Shown here: positions 1-8,276 of the stretch, one piece after another
Layout of the letters: each line of letters starts with the position of its first letter
How positions within the stretch are numbered: position 1 is the first letter of the stretch
Assembly: GCF_003999975.1 (NCBI RefSeq)
Contig: NZ_RJAC01000003.1
Span: forward strand, 1 to 64,000
Source: Actinoplanes solisilvae
GTDB taxonomy: Bacteria; Actinomycetota; Actinomycetes; Mycobacteriales; Micromonosporaceae
Length of the DNA: 64,000 nt
Reading direction: 5' to 3'
Program-made: the position numbers and the translations under genes
Notes under the pieces: generated by a model
What the model saw: only the letters and a program-made list of their open reading frames with translations
The model's database searches: none
Told to the model about the DNA's origin: nothing

Positions 1-101
1 CCGTGAAGAACCGGCTCAACCGCATGCAATACCGAGCCGGACTGATCGACGCCTTCTTCACCGGAACCGGCCTTTCACCACCGGCACCAGCCAGACCCTG
101 A
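1..101 (+). CDS. C-terminal end of a truncated or incomplete CDS
   Basis: Reading from base 3 there is an open frame of 32 codons to a TGA at 99-101 (ending ..TGLSPPAPARP). The start lies outside the window. The basic, Arg/Asn-rich tail could be the end of a transposase, which would fit the mobile surroundings, but I do not recognise a family. It lies 40 bp upstream of the AAA+ gene on the same strand. Confidence 0.35.
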   Translation, partial: VKNRLNRMQYRAGLIDAFFTGTGLSPPAPARP

Positions 102-141
102 CCGCAAAAGGTGTCTAGCCGTCGCCGCAGCAACCGAGGAC

Positions 142-1713
142 ATGCGGCTGCAAGTAGATCACCTCCGCCAGCTGTACGAGGCTGCGCGGGAGGACGCCGA
201 GCGGCAGGGTCGGCAGATTGCCGAGTTCGAGCGGCTGCGGCGGGCAATGGACGACCGTGACCCGGACGAGGTGCGCGACGAGATCGACCGCCTTCGGGCC
301 GACAGCACGGAGCTCAAGCGGCTGCGGCTGACTGCTCCGGCGGAGAAGGAGTTGCAGCTAAGCGCTCTCGAGGAAGAGGCTCGTCAGCTTCGTGACCGTT
401 GTGTCGTCTACGCGGCGGACAACGAACGGTTGCAACGCCAACTCTCCGCACACCAGATCACGGCGACAACGCTGGAACGGATGACCGTCGGCAAGGAGGC
501 GTTGGAGGCGGAAGTCCGTGCGTATCGCGACATGATCGAGGAGGAGGAACGAAAGTGGCAGGGGCTGGTGGCACGGCGCGAGGGCACCTCACCGCTGCCG
601 ATGTGTACCGAGATGGATGCCATCCATGCGGATCGGCCGTCCGACCTGTCGGAAGATGTGCCGCCCCTGCCTGAGCTGGTCAGCCGGGTTCGTGCCCTCA
701 TCCGCCAGCAACATGACCTCTTCTACGAAGAGGCCGACCTGCGGTCGTTTCTGGCCGGCCTGGCCACCAGCCAGCTTCATCTGTTGCAAGGGATCAGCGG
801 CATCGGCAAGACACAGTTGCCGCAGCGTTTTGCCGAGGCCATCGGGGCTGGGTCGGCAGTGGTATCAGTGGGCGCGGATTGGCGTACCCCGCAGGACTTG
901 ATGGGCTACTACAACGCCTTCGAGCGCCGCTTCTACGAATCCGAATTCACAAAGGCGCTGTATCGCGCCCAATGCCCAACCTTCGCCGACCAGCCTTACG
1001 TCATTGTGCTGGACGAGATGAATCTCTCGCATCCCGAGCAGTACTTCAATGACGTGCTCTCCGCGCTGGAACGTGATGTGAGCAGGACAGCCACGCCAGA
1101 TCTCGTGCTTATGAGCGCGGCCGTGTCGCCCCCGCCGAGGTTGCTTCGTGAGGGCAGGCTGCTGCCCGTGCCAAGGTCGGTGTTCTTCGTCGGCACGGCC
1201 AACCACGACGAAACCACAGTCTCCTTCGCTGACAAGACCTACGATCGCGCCCACGTCATCGAGCTGCCGACCAGCCCGCACTCGTTCGACGTCCCGCCGC
1301 AGGATCCACTCCCGCGTCTGAGTTTCCGGGCATTGACCCGTACCTTCGATACGGCAGTGGCCAAGCACGGGGGTGCGGCGGCCGATGCGCGAACGTTCCT
1401 CACCAACGAGCTGGCCAGCCGTCTGGCCGATGACTTCCGCATTTCCTGGGGAAGCCGGCTGAACAAGCACATCGCGCGGTATGTGCCCGTTGTGGTCGCG
1501 GCGGGCGGAACGGTTGGCGAGGCGACCGATCATCTGATCGCGACCAAGGTTCTGCGCAAGCTGCGCGGCCGGTACGAAATCCGGGTCGATGAGCTCAAGA
1601 AGTTGCGGGACGATCTCGAATCGCGCTGGTCGAGCCTGCCGGGTAGCGGCATGCCGCCTATTCGCTCCCGGTCCGTCATCGAGGCACTCATCCGAGACCT
1701 GGGTCAGGCGTAG
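142..1713 (+). CDS. McrB-like AAA+ NTPase with N-terminal coiled coil (putative defence)
   Basis: A 523-residue protein. Residues 1-170 are charged and heptad-rich, a predicted long coiled coil. A dynein-type AAA+ (AAA_5/McrB-like) domain follows: Walker A GISGIGKT at 217-224, Walker B VIVLDEMN at about 287-294, then a sensor-like GTANHDETT and the DKTYDRAHVIELP stretch. McrB-type ATPases translocate on DNA and drive a partner nuclease in type IV restriction. The next gene overlaps by one base (stop TAG, start GTG), so the two are probably translationally coupled and form one complex. The ATG at 142 follows a close GAGGA. Function in anti-phage defence is inferred from the domain pair and the mobile-element context. 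Confidence 0.8.
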   Translation: MRLQVDHLRQLYEAAREDAERQGRQIAEFERLRRAMDDRDPDEVRDEIDRLRADSTELKRLRLTAPAEKELQLSALEEEARQLRDRCVVYAADNERLQRQLSAHQITATTLERMTVGKEALEAEVRAYRDMIEEEERKWQGLVARREGTSPLPMCTEMDAIHADRPSDLSEDVPPLPELVSRVRALIRQQHDLFYEEADLRSFLAGLATSQLHLLQGISGIGKTQLPQRFAEAIGAGSAVVSVGADWRTPQDLMGYYNAFERRFYESEFTKALYRAQCPTFADQPYVIVLDEMNLSHPEQYFNDVLSALERDVSRTATPDLVLMSAAVSPPPRLLREGRLLPVPRSVFFVGTANHDETTVSFADKTYDRAHVIELPTSPHSFDVPPQDPLPRLSFRALTRTFDTAVAKHGGAAADARTFLTNELASRLADDFRISWGSRLNKHIARYVPVVVAAGGTVGEATDHLIATKVLRKLRGRYEIRVDELKKLRDDLESRWSSLPGSGMPPIRSRSVIEALIRDLGQA

Positions 1714-3755
1714 TGCCCACGGACCTTGTCGTTGACCGGATCACGGGCCGCCTAGTGCCGGTCGACGAGGCCGTGCCCATGCTTGGACGCTATGCCAACC
1801 CGGGTCGATCTGGAAATAAGGTCGGCAGCCTTGACGGCCTTATGCCGGACATCGTTACCAGGGAAGCGGTCGTCGCTATCGGCGAACGCGTCGCGGACCT
1901 TGCTGCCCGTCGCGCGCCCTTGAGCGACTTGATCGACGTATCACCTTTGGTCGACGACCAGGCAGCCCGGGTAACGCTGCGGCAGCAGCCGCTCGAAGCG
2001 GCGATCGAAGAGCATTTGCCGTATCTCCGGGCCGTTTGTTTTCGGCCGGCGGCCCGTTTGCGCTCCACCAATCGCCTGGTACCGGTGGCGAGGATGCGCA
2101 CCATTACTCCGCACTCTATCGTCCGGCTCGCCGCCCACAGCGAGGACTGGGCAGCGCTGCGCCCGGACGGGGTTCGCCCGGACCGCGTGCTAAGCCCCGA
2201 GCGGGAAGTGGAGATCGACCTGTATGAGAATCGACTCGCCGCCCGTTTGGTCGACGAGTTGTCGCGGTATCTCGCCGCGCGTGCGGCGCAGATCCGTGGA
2301 ATAGAAAGCATGTTCAGCGGCATTCAGCGCTACATCGACGACATCGCCGGACGGCATTGGAAGTCTGGCTTGCGGCTGTGGAGCCTGGTCGGTGAGCTCT
2401 TCGATCGACAGGATTGGCAAGAGTTGGCGCGATTGCGCTTGGCCGAGGTGGAACGACTGCGTACGGCTGTCATGGCATTGCGGTCCTCGCCGGTCTGGGT
2501 GGGTGTCAATCGCCGGGCCGCACTTGGAGGCGCACTGCGCTCGACCAATCTCTTGGCCGGCGAGGACCGTTACCGACATGTGGCCGAGTTGTGGCGACAG
2601 CTGGTGACCTTGCACGGCGCCGACCAATCGGCTAACGCGTTGATGAAGCAGGCCGAGGGCTGGGTCGCTGGGTTTGCCGGATTTTGTTGGGTCTTGGTGG
2701 TCCGGGCATTCGATGAACTGGGCGCCGTACCGGAGATACCGGTGCGAGTAGGAGAGGCCGTCACCTATTCGATCGGCGAGACCACCATGACGCTGCGGCC
2801 GAGGGCCGGATCGGGAGTTCTGCTCCTCGAAAAAGACTCGGTCCCAGTGATGCGCATTGTTGCACTTCCGCATGCGTTGAGCGCTTCCGGTAACGCCGAC
2901 ACTGTGTCGACCGAACTGGACGCTCTCGTTGCCGCAGCGCCCGACATGCCTACGCTGGTGTTGTACCCGGGTACGCAGGAGGAGCGCCAACAGCTGCCCG
3001 AGGGCGTTCGGTTGAGGACATATGAGTCACCTGGCACCCCTGCGCCGCAGCACCGCAACTCGATGCTCTGGCCGATGCCGGTGTCTCCGATGGAGATCGA
3101 CAGTGTGATTCGGCTCGCTCGCACGGTGCGCTGGTTGGTCGAGCAGCCACGCCTGACTAGCTATCCATATAAGGTGTCCTGCAGCGCGGCGTTAGCTGAC
3201 GAATTGGTCGTCAAATGGGACTGGCTGGTTCGCGTGCCAGATGGCGTCGCCGTGATCCGAATCCCGGCGGCTAACGAGCGAGCCGCCGCCGAAACCTTGG
3301 TGTCGGCGAACCGGCACGAGACTGCGCGGTTCCGCGGGCTTGGCAGCAATGTGGCCGAAATGCAAACGCTTTGGCAGGGAATTGAGCGCGCGATCGCAGA
3401 CACACTAGATCTGACCCGCTGTCCACGGTGCGGTTCCTCATCTACGAGGCCGGAAAGGGCATTGGAACCTCGCGGTGATAGCGGCTTCCGGGCGACTTGT
3501 GGAGATTGTGACGCCGCATGGGAAAGCCGCCCCTGCGCGTCGTGCCTTCGAACCTATCCAGTCCTGGCGACGTCCGGCCCGACGATCGAGTTCCCAGACG
3601 GTGATCGGATCGACCGCCGCTACGGTATTGACCTGCTCGTTGCTCCATGCGCGACGCGGGAACGGATATTCATATGTCCCTGGTGCGCACGCTGCGGCAA
3701 CGAGATGGCTGCGTCGAACTGCGTCCGGTGCACGACTACAGCAGTCGCGCCTTGA
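1713..3755 (+). CDS. DUF2357-like defence protein with C-terminal zinc ribbons
   Basis: A 680-residue protein starting at a GTG that shares a base with the upstream stop. Its N-terminal half resembles DUF2357/COG1700 proteins (putative components of viral defence systems that pair with McrB-like ATPases): the LPYLRAVCFRP segment, the HSEDWAALRPDGVRPDRVL stretch and EIDLYENRLAARLVD. The C-terminus is cysteine-rich: CxxC pairs at about 570/573, 596/599, 608/611, 655/658 (plus 661) and 670/673, suggesting two or three zinc ribbons. DUF2357 partners usually carry a PD-(D/E)xK nuclease; I see no clear D-(E)xK motif, so the nuclease may be lost, divergent or replaced by the ribbons. Family assignment is fairly firm, mechanism is inference. 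Confidence 0.7.
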   Translation: MPTDLVVDRITGRLVPVDEAVPMLGRYANPGRSGNKVGSLDGLMPDIVTREAVVAIGERVADLAARRAPLSDLIDVSPLVDDQAARVTLRQQPLEAAIEEHLPYLRAVCFRPAARLRSTNRLVPVARMRTITPHSIVRLAAHSEDWAALRPDGVRPDRVLSPEREVEIDLYENRLAARLVDELSRYLAARAAQIRGIESMFSGIQRYIDDIAGRHWKSGLRLWSLVGELFDRQDWQELARLRLAEVERLRTAVMALRSSPVWVGVNRRAALGGALRSTNLLAGEDRYRHVAELWRQLVTLHGADQSANALMKQAEGWVAGFAGFCWVLVVRAFDELGAVPEIPVRVGEAVTYSIGETTMTLRPRAGSGVLLLEKDSVPVMRIVALPHALSASGNADTVSTELDALVAAAPDMPTLVLYPGTQEERQQLPEGVRLRTYESPGTPAPQHRNSMLWPMPVSPMEIDSVIRLARTVRWLVEQPRLTSYPYKVSCSAALADELVVKWDWLVRVPDGVAVIRIPAANERAAAETLVSANRHETARFRGLGSNVAEMQTLWQGIERAIADTLDLTRCPRCGSSSTRPERALEPRGDSGFRATCGDCDAAWESRPCASCLRTYPVLATSGPTIEFPDGDRIDRRYGIDLLVAPCATRERIFICPWCARCGNEMAASNCVRCTTTAVAP

Positions 3756-4108
3756 CGGGCATTTGTGCTTAGCTTTCGTCGTCGGCGGTGCCACGGGAGC
3801 GTTGGCCTATGATGCCAATCGGGTAACATGGGTTGCTGACGCTACTTTTGTTGCGCATGGCACGATTGTGGAGAAGCCCTCAATGTAGCACAGGTGATGA
3901 CCTTGTCGCCTTGGCAGCTTAATGAGTAAATCAGCATATACGTAGGCGTGGGCACGGCGTCGGAAACGAGAATTATTCGGCCGTCCTGGAATCCATGTAG
4001 CGGCCTTAATGCAGTGGAGCGTCGCAAACTGTGCTGAAGAATATTCTTTCTCTTGAATTTTGGACGGTTTGCATCTGCTGCCGGAAATCCTAAATGGCAG
4101 GCGCCGCA
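3756..4108. other. Intergenic region between defence operon and insertion sequence
   Basis: About 350 bp, visibly more AT-rich than the neighbours, with no convincing gene. A plus-strand frame overlapping the end of the upstream gene runs to a TAG at 3886-3888 and has a protein-like tail, but no start or homology that I can support. No clear terminator hairpin is seen. Confidence 0.4.
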
Positions 4109-4112
4109 CTAG

Positions 4113-4128
4113 TACGGCAGCCGCCATT
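4113..4128 (+). repeat. Left terminal inverted repeat of the IS701-type element
   Basis: TACGGCAGCCGCCATT, an exact inverted match to 5606-5621; immediately preceded by the CTAG target duplication at 4109-4112. Confidence 0.92.
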
Positions 4129-4201
4129 AGCAGTCTGACCTGCTGGGATGCGGTGGGGGCGGTGTCCAACATGGACGCAGCCGCCTGTTGATCATGTGTG
4201 T

Positions 4202-5603
4202 GTGAAGACAACAAGATCGAAGGCGGCTGCTGCTGCCAGGATAGAGGCTGCCCGCACAGCCCGGACCGCGGGTGAGTTGCTGGGCCGGTTGCGGTCGTGT
4301 TTCGTGCGCACGCAGACCTGGCAGCACGCGGGCCGGTACGTGTCGGCGCTGGTCAGCGAGATCCCGAAGCGCAACGGGTGGGCGATCGCGCAGCAGGCCG
4401 GGGACCGCACACCGGATCGCACCCAGCGGCTGCTGAACCGGGCGGTATGGGACGGGCAGGCGGCGATGAGTCAGGTCCGCCGGTTCGTCGTGACCGGCCT
4501 GGACGCCGTAGCCGGGCGCCGAGCCCGGCGGGGGCTGCGGATCGCCGCGCTGGACGAGACCGGCCAGCAGAAGGCCGGCACGGCGACGTGCGGGGTGAAA
4601 CGGCAGTACATGGGCTGCGCCGGCCGGCTCGCGAACGGGATCAACACGGTGCACCTGGCCTATGTGCGTGAACGTGTCGGGCATGCGCTGATCGGGGCCC
4701 GGCAATGGATCCCGGCCGAGCACCTCACCGACCCGGACACGACGACTCGGATGGGCATCACCAGCGGGCTGGAATTTCGGACCAAAGGGCAACTGGCCAT
4801 CGACATCTGCACCGACGCCTACGCCGACGGCGTCGCCTTCGATTTCGCCTGCGGCGACGAGGTCTACGGCAACTGCACCCAGCTCCGGGAATTCTTCGAA
4901 GACCGGCAGCAGGCCTACGTGCTGCGCGTCGCGTCGACCTTCATGCTCACCCTCAACCCGGAGACCCGGATGACCTGCGCGAAGGCCGTCGCCCTGCTCG
5001 TCACCGACCAGCGCCGGTGGCAGATCCGCTCGGCCGGTGCCGGCTCGAAAGGACACCGCTGGTATGCGTGGGCGTGGATCGCGACCGCCAGTCCCCGGCA
5101 CTACCTGCTGATACGCCGTCACCTCAAAAGCGGTGACCTGGCCTTCCACTACTGCCACGTGCCACAAGGCCAACCGCTGACCCTGGCCCGACTCATACGG
5201 GCCGCCGGACTGCGCTGGCCGGTCGAGGAAACGTTCGAGTTCAGCAAAGACTCCTTCGGCCTCGACCAATGCCAAGCCCGGCTCCACACCGCAATCACCC
5301 GGCACACCGTGCTGGTCATGACCGCCCTGGCCATCTGCGCGATCGCCGCTGCCCGCCTCAAAACCCGCACCGACACCCAAGCCCCACCAGCCAGCACACC
5401 CGAATCAGCGACCACCGTCCGAGCCCGGCATGATCCCGCTGACTATCCCCGAAACCGCACGCCTGCTCGCCACCACCTGGCACCAGCCGAAACCCACCGA
5501 CCACGACACCCACTGGCGCAACTGGCGACGCCGCCACCAAGCCCGAGCCCGCTGGTTCCACCAACGCACCCGACTCAACCGAGAGTATTCCCTGGCCAAC
5601 TAG
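4202..5603 (+). pseudogene. IS701-family transposase, frameshifted near the C-terminus
   Basis: DDE transposase of the IS701 family. It has the typical N-terminus (KRNGWAIAQQAGDRTPDRTQ), the first catalytic Asp in DETGQ, a second in DEVYGN and a catalytic Glu in the PVEETFEFSKD stretch. The main frame can be opened from an ATG at 4148, but homology begins near the GTG at 4202. Around 5395-5430 the family-like sequence leaves this frame and continues in another (MIPLTIPETARLLATTW.. to WRRRHQARARWFHQRTR), ending at TAG 5601-5603 just inside the right repeat. Without the shift the frame would run past the element to 5689. One small indel explains this; the tail is basic and probably needed, so the enzyme may be inactive or need frameshifting. 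Confidence 0.88.
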
Positions 5604-5605
5604 CA

Positions 5606-5621
5606 AATGGCGGCTGCCGTA
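5606..5621 (-). repeat. Right terminal inverted repeat of the IS701-type element
   Basis: Exact reverse complement of 4113-4128, followed by the second CTAG target duplication at 5622-5625. Confidence 0.92.
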
Positions 5622-5769
5622 CTAGACCGACCGTGGTCACATGCCTGGTCACAACGATGGTCCGGTTCTGTCGGATCGGCCAGAGCTGAGTGGCATGGCC
5701 ATGCCGTTCTGTCCGGTTCTGCGTACGTAAAAGCATGCGCCGACACTGCTTGACCAAATTGTAATGCGA

Positions 5770-5812
5770 CTGGGGGTCAAGGGGTCGCAGGTTCAAATCC
5801 TGTCAGCCCGAC
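5770..5812 (+). other. 3' fragment of a tRNA-Pro(GGG) gene, likely attachment site
   Basis: The 43 bases read as the anticodon loop CTGGGGG, the 3' anticodon strand, the variable loop, the T arm (GCAGG TTCAAAT CCTGT) and an acceptor 3' strand ending CAGCCCGAC. That is the 3' half of an actinobacterial tRNA-Pro with anticodon GGG. The 5' side does not pair: the bases before the loop (TGCGA) do not complement TCAAG, and no D arm or acceptor 5' strand precedes it. A 3' half-tRNA is the usual scar of an element integrated at a tRNA gene (pSAM2-type elements use tRNA-Pro). With this orientation the element should lie to the left. An 11-bp direct repeat, GTCCGGTTCTG at 5660-5670 and 5711-5721, lies just upstream and could be an integrase arm site. 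Confidence 0.75.
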
Positions 5813-5818
5813 AGCGAA

Positions 5819-5856
5819 GGGGTTTCGCAGGTTAGAGACTTGCGGAAGCCCTTTTT
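5819..5856 (+). terminator. Rho-independent terminator after the tRNA-Pro fragment
   Basis: GGGGTTTCGCAGG and CTTGCGGAAGCCC form a stem with G-U pairs around a short loop, followed by TTTTT. It probably is the original terminator of the tRNA gene, supporting the view that chromosomal backbone starts here. Confidence 0.75.
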
Positions 5857-5925
5857 CGTGTCTGACGACGTCACCGGGATCGAACACGCCGCTTGTAGAC
5901 CCTTTGACTCGGCAGGTGACGAGAG

Positions 5926-6366
5926 ATGCCCCTACTGAAGCTCGACCGACTGTGCGAAGGCCTGGAGAAGGGCGAGTGGGCCGGCTTCCTACGCGACTGG
6001 GACCGCGCCCTGCGGGCCGGGAATCACCCGGAGACGACCCGCTGCAACTACTTCCTGGCCGCCGCGCAAATGGCCAAGTATCTGGCCGACGGGTCCCCGG
6101 ATCCGGACGCTGATGACGCCGCGCAGGACCCAACCCTGGTGACGAAAGCCGTCGCCGTTGACCACGCTGCCGAAGGCGGTAGTGCTGCGCCGCGACCTGT
6201 ACTTGTCGGCGTCGAAGCCGGCTCCGTCGATTACGGTTTTGGCGTGGGAGTGGCGGGATGCTCTGCTTTCGTTGCAGCCGTCGAGAGTGGAGTTTTAGCA
6301 GCACGGCGGTGGGGCCCTGACAGGCGCGGAGTGTGTGGCCGCCTATGGAATTGGCTAGGTTCCTAG
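5926..6366 (+). pseudogene. N-terminal fragment of a tyrosine-recombinase integrase
   Basis: The first 65 or so residues (to about 6115) look like the SAM-like core-binding domain of phage-type integrases: LEKGEWAGFLRDWDRALRAG, then NHPETTRCNYFLAAAQMAKYL. After that the sequence loses similarity and no catalytic domain (R..HxxR..Y) follows before the stop. The ATG at 5926 follows GACGAGAG. It lies 110 bp from the half-tRNA, where integrase genes of tRNA-integrating elements are usually found, so it probably is the remnant of an element that used this site. The residual open frame of 146 codons is unlikely to be functional. Confidence 0.6.
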
Positions 6367-6600
6367 GATGCAAGGCGCGATGAGGCGCAAGCGATCGAGA
6401 TGCGGTGTTGGACCGCTGTGTCGGGTGCATGGAAACCCCCATTCCAGCATCCCGCCGTTGGACTGGTGCGGGATCATGTGGTCCACGTCGGCCGGCGGCA
6501 GGCCTGTGTCCCGCAGGAAGTTGGCGATAGCAGGGGCGGGTGGATCTTCGCCGAGTCCCGGGCCGCGCGACCCCACACATTGAGGGGTGCGGGCCCGCAT
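6355..6600 (-). pseudogene. C-terminal fragment of a 3-oxoacyl-ACP synthase III-like enzyme
   Basis: An 81-codon minus-strand frame contains IANFLRDTGLPPADVDHMIP followed by HQSNGGMLE. This matches the region around the catalytic His of FabH-type ketosynthases (..GL-P-DVD-xIPHQAN..). Both sides lack similarity and the enzyme core is absent, so this is a remnant. Confidence 0.5.
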
Positions 6601-6628
6601 TGAGAACTCGGCGGTGAACGGGGGACCG

Positions 6629-7174
6629 TCAGGCCGCGCCGAGGCCGTTCATGAAGGTGGCTACGACGAGGTCGGCGGCTTGCGGTGGCGTCAGGGTGGG
6701 GAACTGGTGGGCTGCGGCGTCGACGAGTTGGTCGAGGACCGTTCGCGCCCAGGTCATGTCCACGTCGCCGCGGAGGTATCCCTCGTCTCGTGATCGGCGG
6801 ATGAAGGCGTCGACTCGGGCGCTCTGTTCCTGACGGCGGATGCTGGCGGCAGGGTCGTTCTGCATCATGCGGCGAGTGTCGAGAGGCCATTCGCGGCTGA
6901 CGGGGACGATTTTCTCCACGTAGCGGTGCAGGGCGACGGGCACGGGGGCCTCGGTCAGGCGGGCCTCGTCGAGGACGTTTTCGGCGGAGTCGAGCTTGGC
7001 CTGGAAGACGGCGCTGAGCAGGGCTTCGCGGTTCGCGAAGCGGCGGTGCAGGGTGGTGCGGTCTACTCCGGCGGCAGCGGCGACGGCTGACATGGAGGTG
7101 CCGGGGTCCTCGGCCAGAAGTCGAGCTCCGGCGCGGAGGACGGCATCTAGGTTGCGGGCGGCGTCGGCTCTCAT
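6629..7174 (-). CDS. TetR-family transcriptional regulator
   Basis: A 181-residue protein with an N-terminal TetR helix-turn-helix (SMSAVAAAAGVDRTTLHRRF at about residues 27-46) and a helical ligand-binding domain. It is divergent from the dehydrogenase genes starting at 7342, separated by about 170 bp. By analogy with such pairs it probably represses them and itself. The ligand is unknown. Confidence 0.9.
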   Translation of the reverse strand: MRADAARNLDAVLRAGARLLAEDPGTSMSAVAAAAGVDRTTLHRRFANREALLSAVFQAKLDSAENVLDEARLTEAPVPVALHRYVEKIVPVSREWPLDTRRMMQNDPAASIRRQEQSARVDAFIRRSRDEGYLRGDVDMTWARTVLDQLVDAAAHQFPTLTPPQAADLVVATFMNGLGAA

Positions 7175-7341
7175 GGTGCTGCGATCTTACTCGACTGTTT
7201 CAGTTACCCGGCAATCTTCTGCGTGTGAGCCGCGGAACAGAATATTATCGCCTCACTGCTGTTGCATTTAGCGACCGTAACTCTACGGTTGTGTTGCTGC
7301 CCGCTTCGGGCGGCGAGGAATGGCAAGTGAGGATACGTACG

Positions 7342-8181
7342 ATGACAAGGACTTGGCTGATCACCGGTAGCTCGCAGGGCCTGGGCAAGGCACTGGTGCT
7401 CGCAGCGCTGGAGGCCGGCGACCGAGTAGTGGCGACTTCCCGCAAGCCGGAAGCGCTGGCTTCCCTGGTGGCAGAGCACCCCGAGCGTCTCGCGACCGTC
7501 GCGCTCGACGTCACCTCCCCGGCGCAGGCCCGAGTGGTGGTAGCCGCGGCGGTGCAGCGGTTCGGCTCCATCGACGTGGTGGTCAACAACGCGGGCTACG
7601 CCACCAGCGGCTCGATCGAGGATTTTCCCGAGGAGGAGTTCCGCGCGCAGGTCGAGGCGAACCTGTACGGCGTGGTCAATGTGACGAGGGCGGTCCTACC
7701 CGTGATGCGCGGCCAGCGCTCCGGGCACATCGTGCAGATCTCCTCGATCGGCGGCCGTGTGGGCGGCACTCCCGGCCTGGGTGCCTACCAGACGGCGAAG
7801 TTTGCTGTGGAGGGCTTCTCCGAGGTCGTCGCCAACGAAGTGGCCCCCTTGGGCATCAAGGTCACCATCGTCGAGCCGGGCGGTATCCGCACCGGCTGGG
7901 CCGCCGGGGCCGCCGAGCCCTCCGGTCCCATCACGCCTGACTACGAGCAGACGGTTGGTGCGTGGCTGGATCGATTCGCGCAGTATGCCGGGAACGAGCC
8001 CGGCGACCCGCACCGCATGGCCCGCGCCATCGTCGACACCGTGGACGCCGCGGAGCCTCCGCGCCGACTGCTGCTCGGCAGCGACGCACTAGGGATCGCG
8101 ATCAGCTCAGAGGAAGGCCGTATAGCGGAAGCCAACTCGTGGGCCAAGGTGAGCCGGTCCACGGATTACCCCACCGCCTGA
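7342..8181 (+). CDS. Short-chain dehydrogenase/reductase (SDR)
   Basis: A 279-residue classical SDR with cofactor motif TGSSQGLG near residue 9, NNAG, a catalytic Ser in ISSIGG and the YQTAK catalytic motif, followed by EPGGIRT. It is NAD(P)-dependent and probably acts on a ketone/alcohol in the cytosol. The frame stays open upstream to 7225, but the ATG at 7342 is preferred: GTGAGGA lies 8 bp upstream and homology starts there. First gene of an SDR-SDR-aldehyde dehydrogenase run, likely controlled by the divergent TetR protein. It resembles the following SDR closely, suggesting tandem duplication. Confidence 0.9.
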   Translation: MTRTWLITGSSQGLGKALVLAALEAGDRVVATSRKPEALASLVAEHPERLATVALDVTSPAQARVVVAAAVQRFGSIDVVVNNAGYATSGSIEDFPEEEFRAQVEANLYGVVNVTRAVLPVMRGQRSGHIVQISSIGGRVGGTPGLGAYQTAKFAVEGFSEVVANEVAPLGIKVTIVEPGGIRTGWAAGAAEPSGPITPDYEQTVGAWLDRFAQYAGNEPGDPHRMARAIVDTVDAAEPPRRLLLGSDALGIAISSEEGRIAEANSWAKVSRSTDYPTA

Positions 8182-8276
8182 CCGACACTGCGGTGGCTCG
8201 GAACGGGGCCGGTCAATGCGCGCCGCACACCTGCCCCGCTCCGCGAGCGCGCCCCAGTTCGCCAAAGGGAAACGCA

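Larger units (their letters stand above)
4113..5621 (+). mobile_element. IS701-family insertion sequence, complete ends, 1509 bp
   Basis: The element is bounded by perfect 16-bp terminal inverted repeats, TACGGCAGCCGCCATT at 4113-4128 and its reverse complement at 5606-5621. CTAG flanks both ends (4109-4112 and 5622-5625), matching the 4-bp YTAR target duplications known for IS701 elements. It carries one transposase gene that is frameshifted near its 3' end. Ends and target duplications are directly visible; intact duplications suggest the insertion is recent. Confidence 0.92.

Noticed and set aside
5700..5812. Complete tRNA-Pro gene
   Set aside because: The sequence upstream of the anticodon loop cannot form D, acceptor or anticodon stems with the 3' half.
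5575..6580. Minus-strand frames containing GFEPATP and NLRPLDPQS across the tRNA fragment
   Set aside because: These peptides are the familiar antisense readings of tRNA T arms, often misannotated as proteins.
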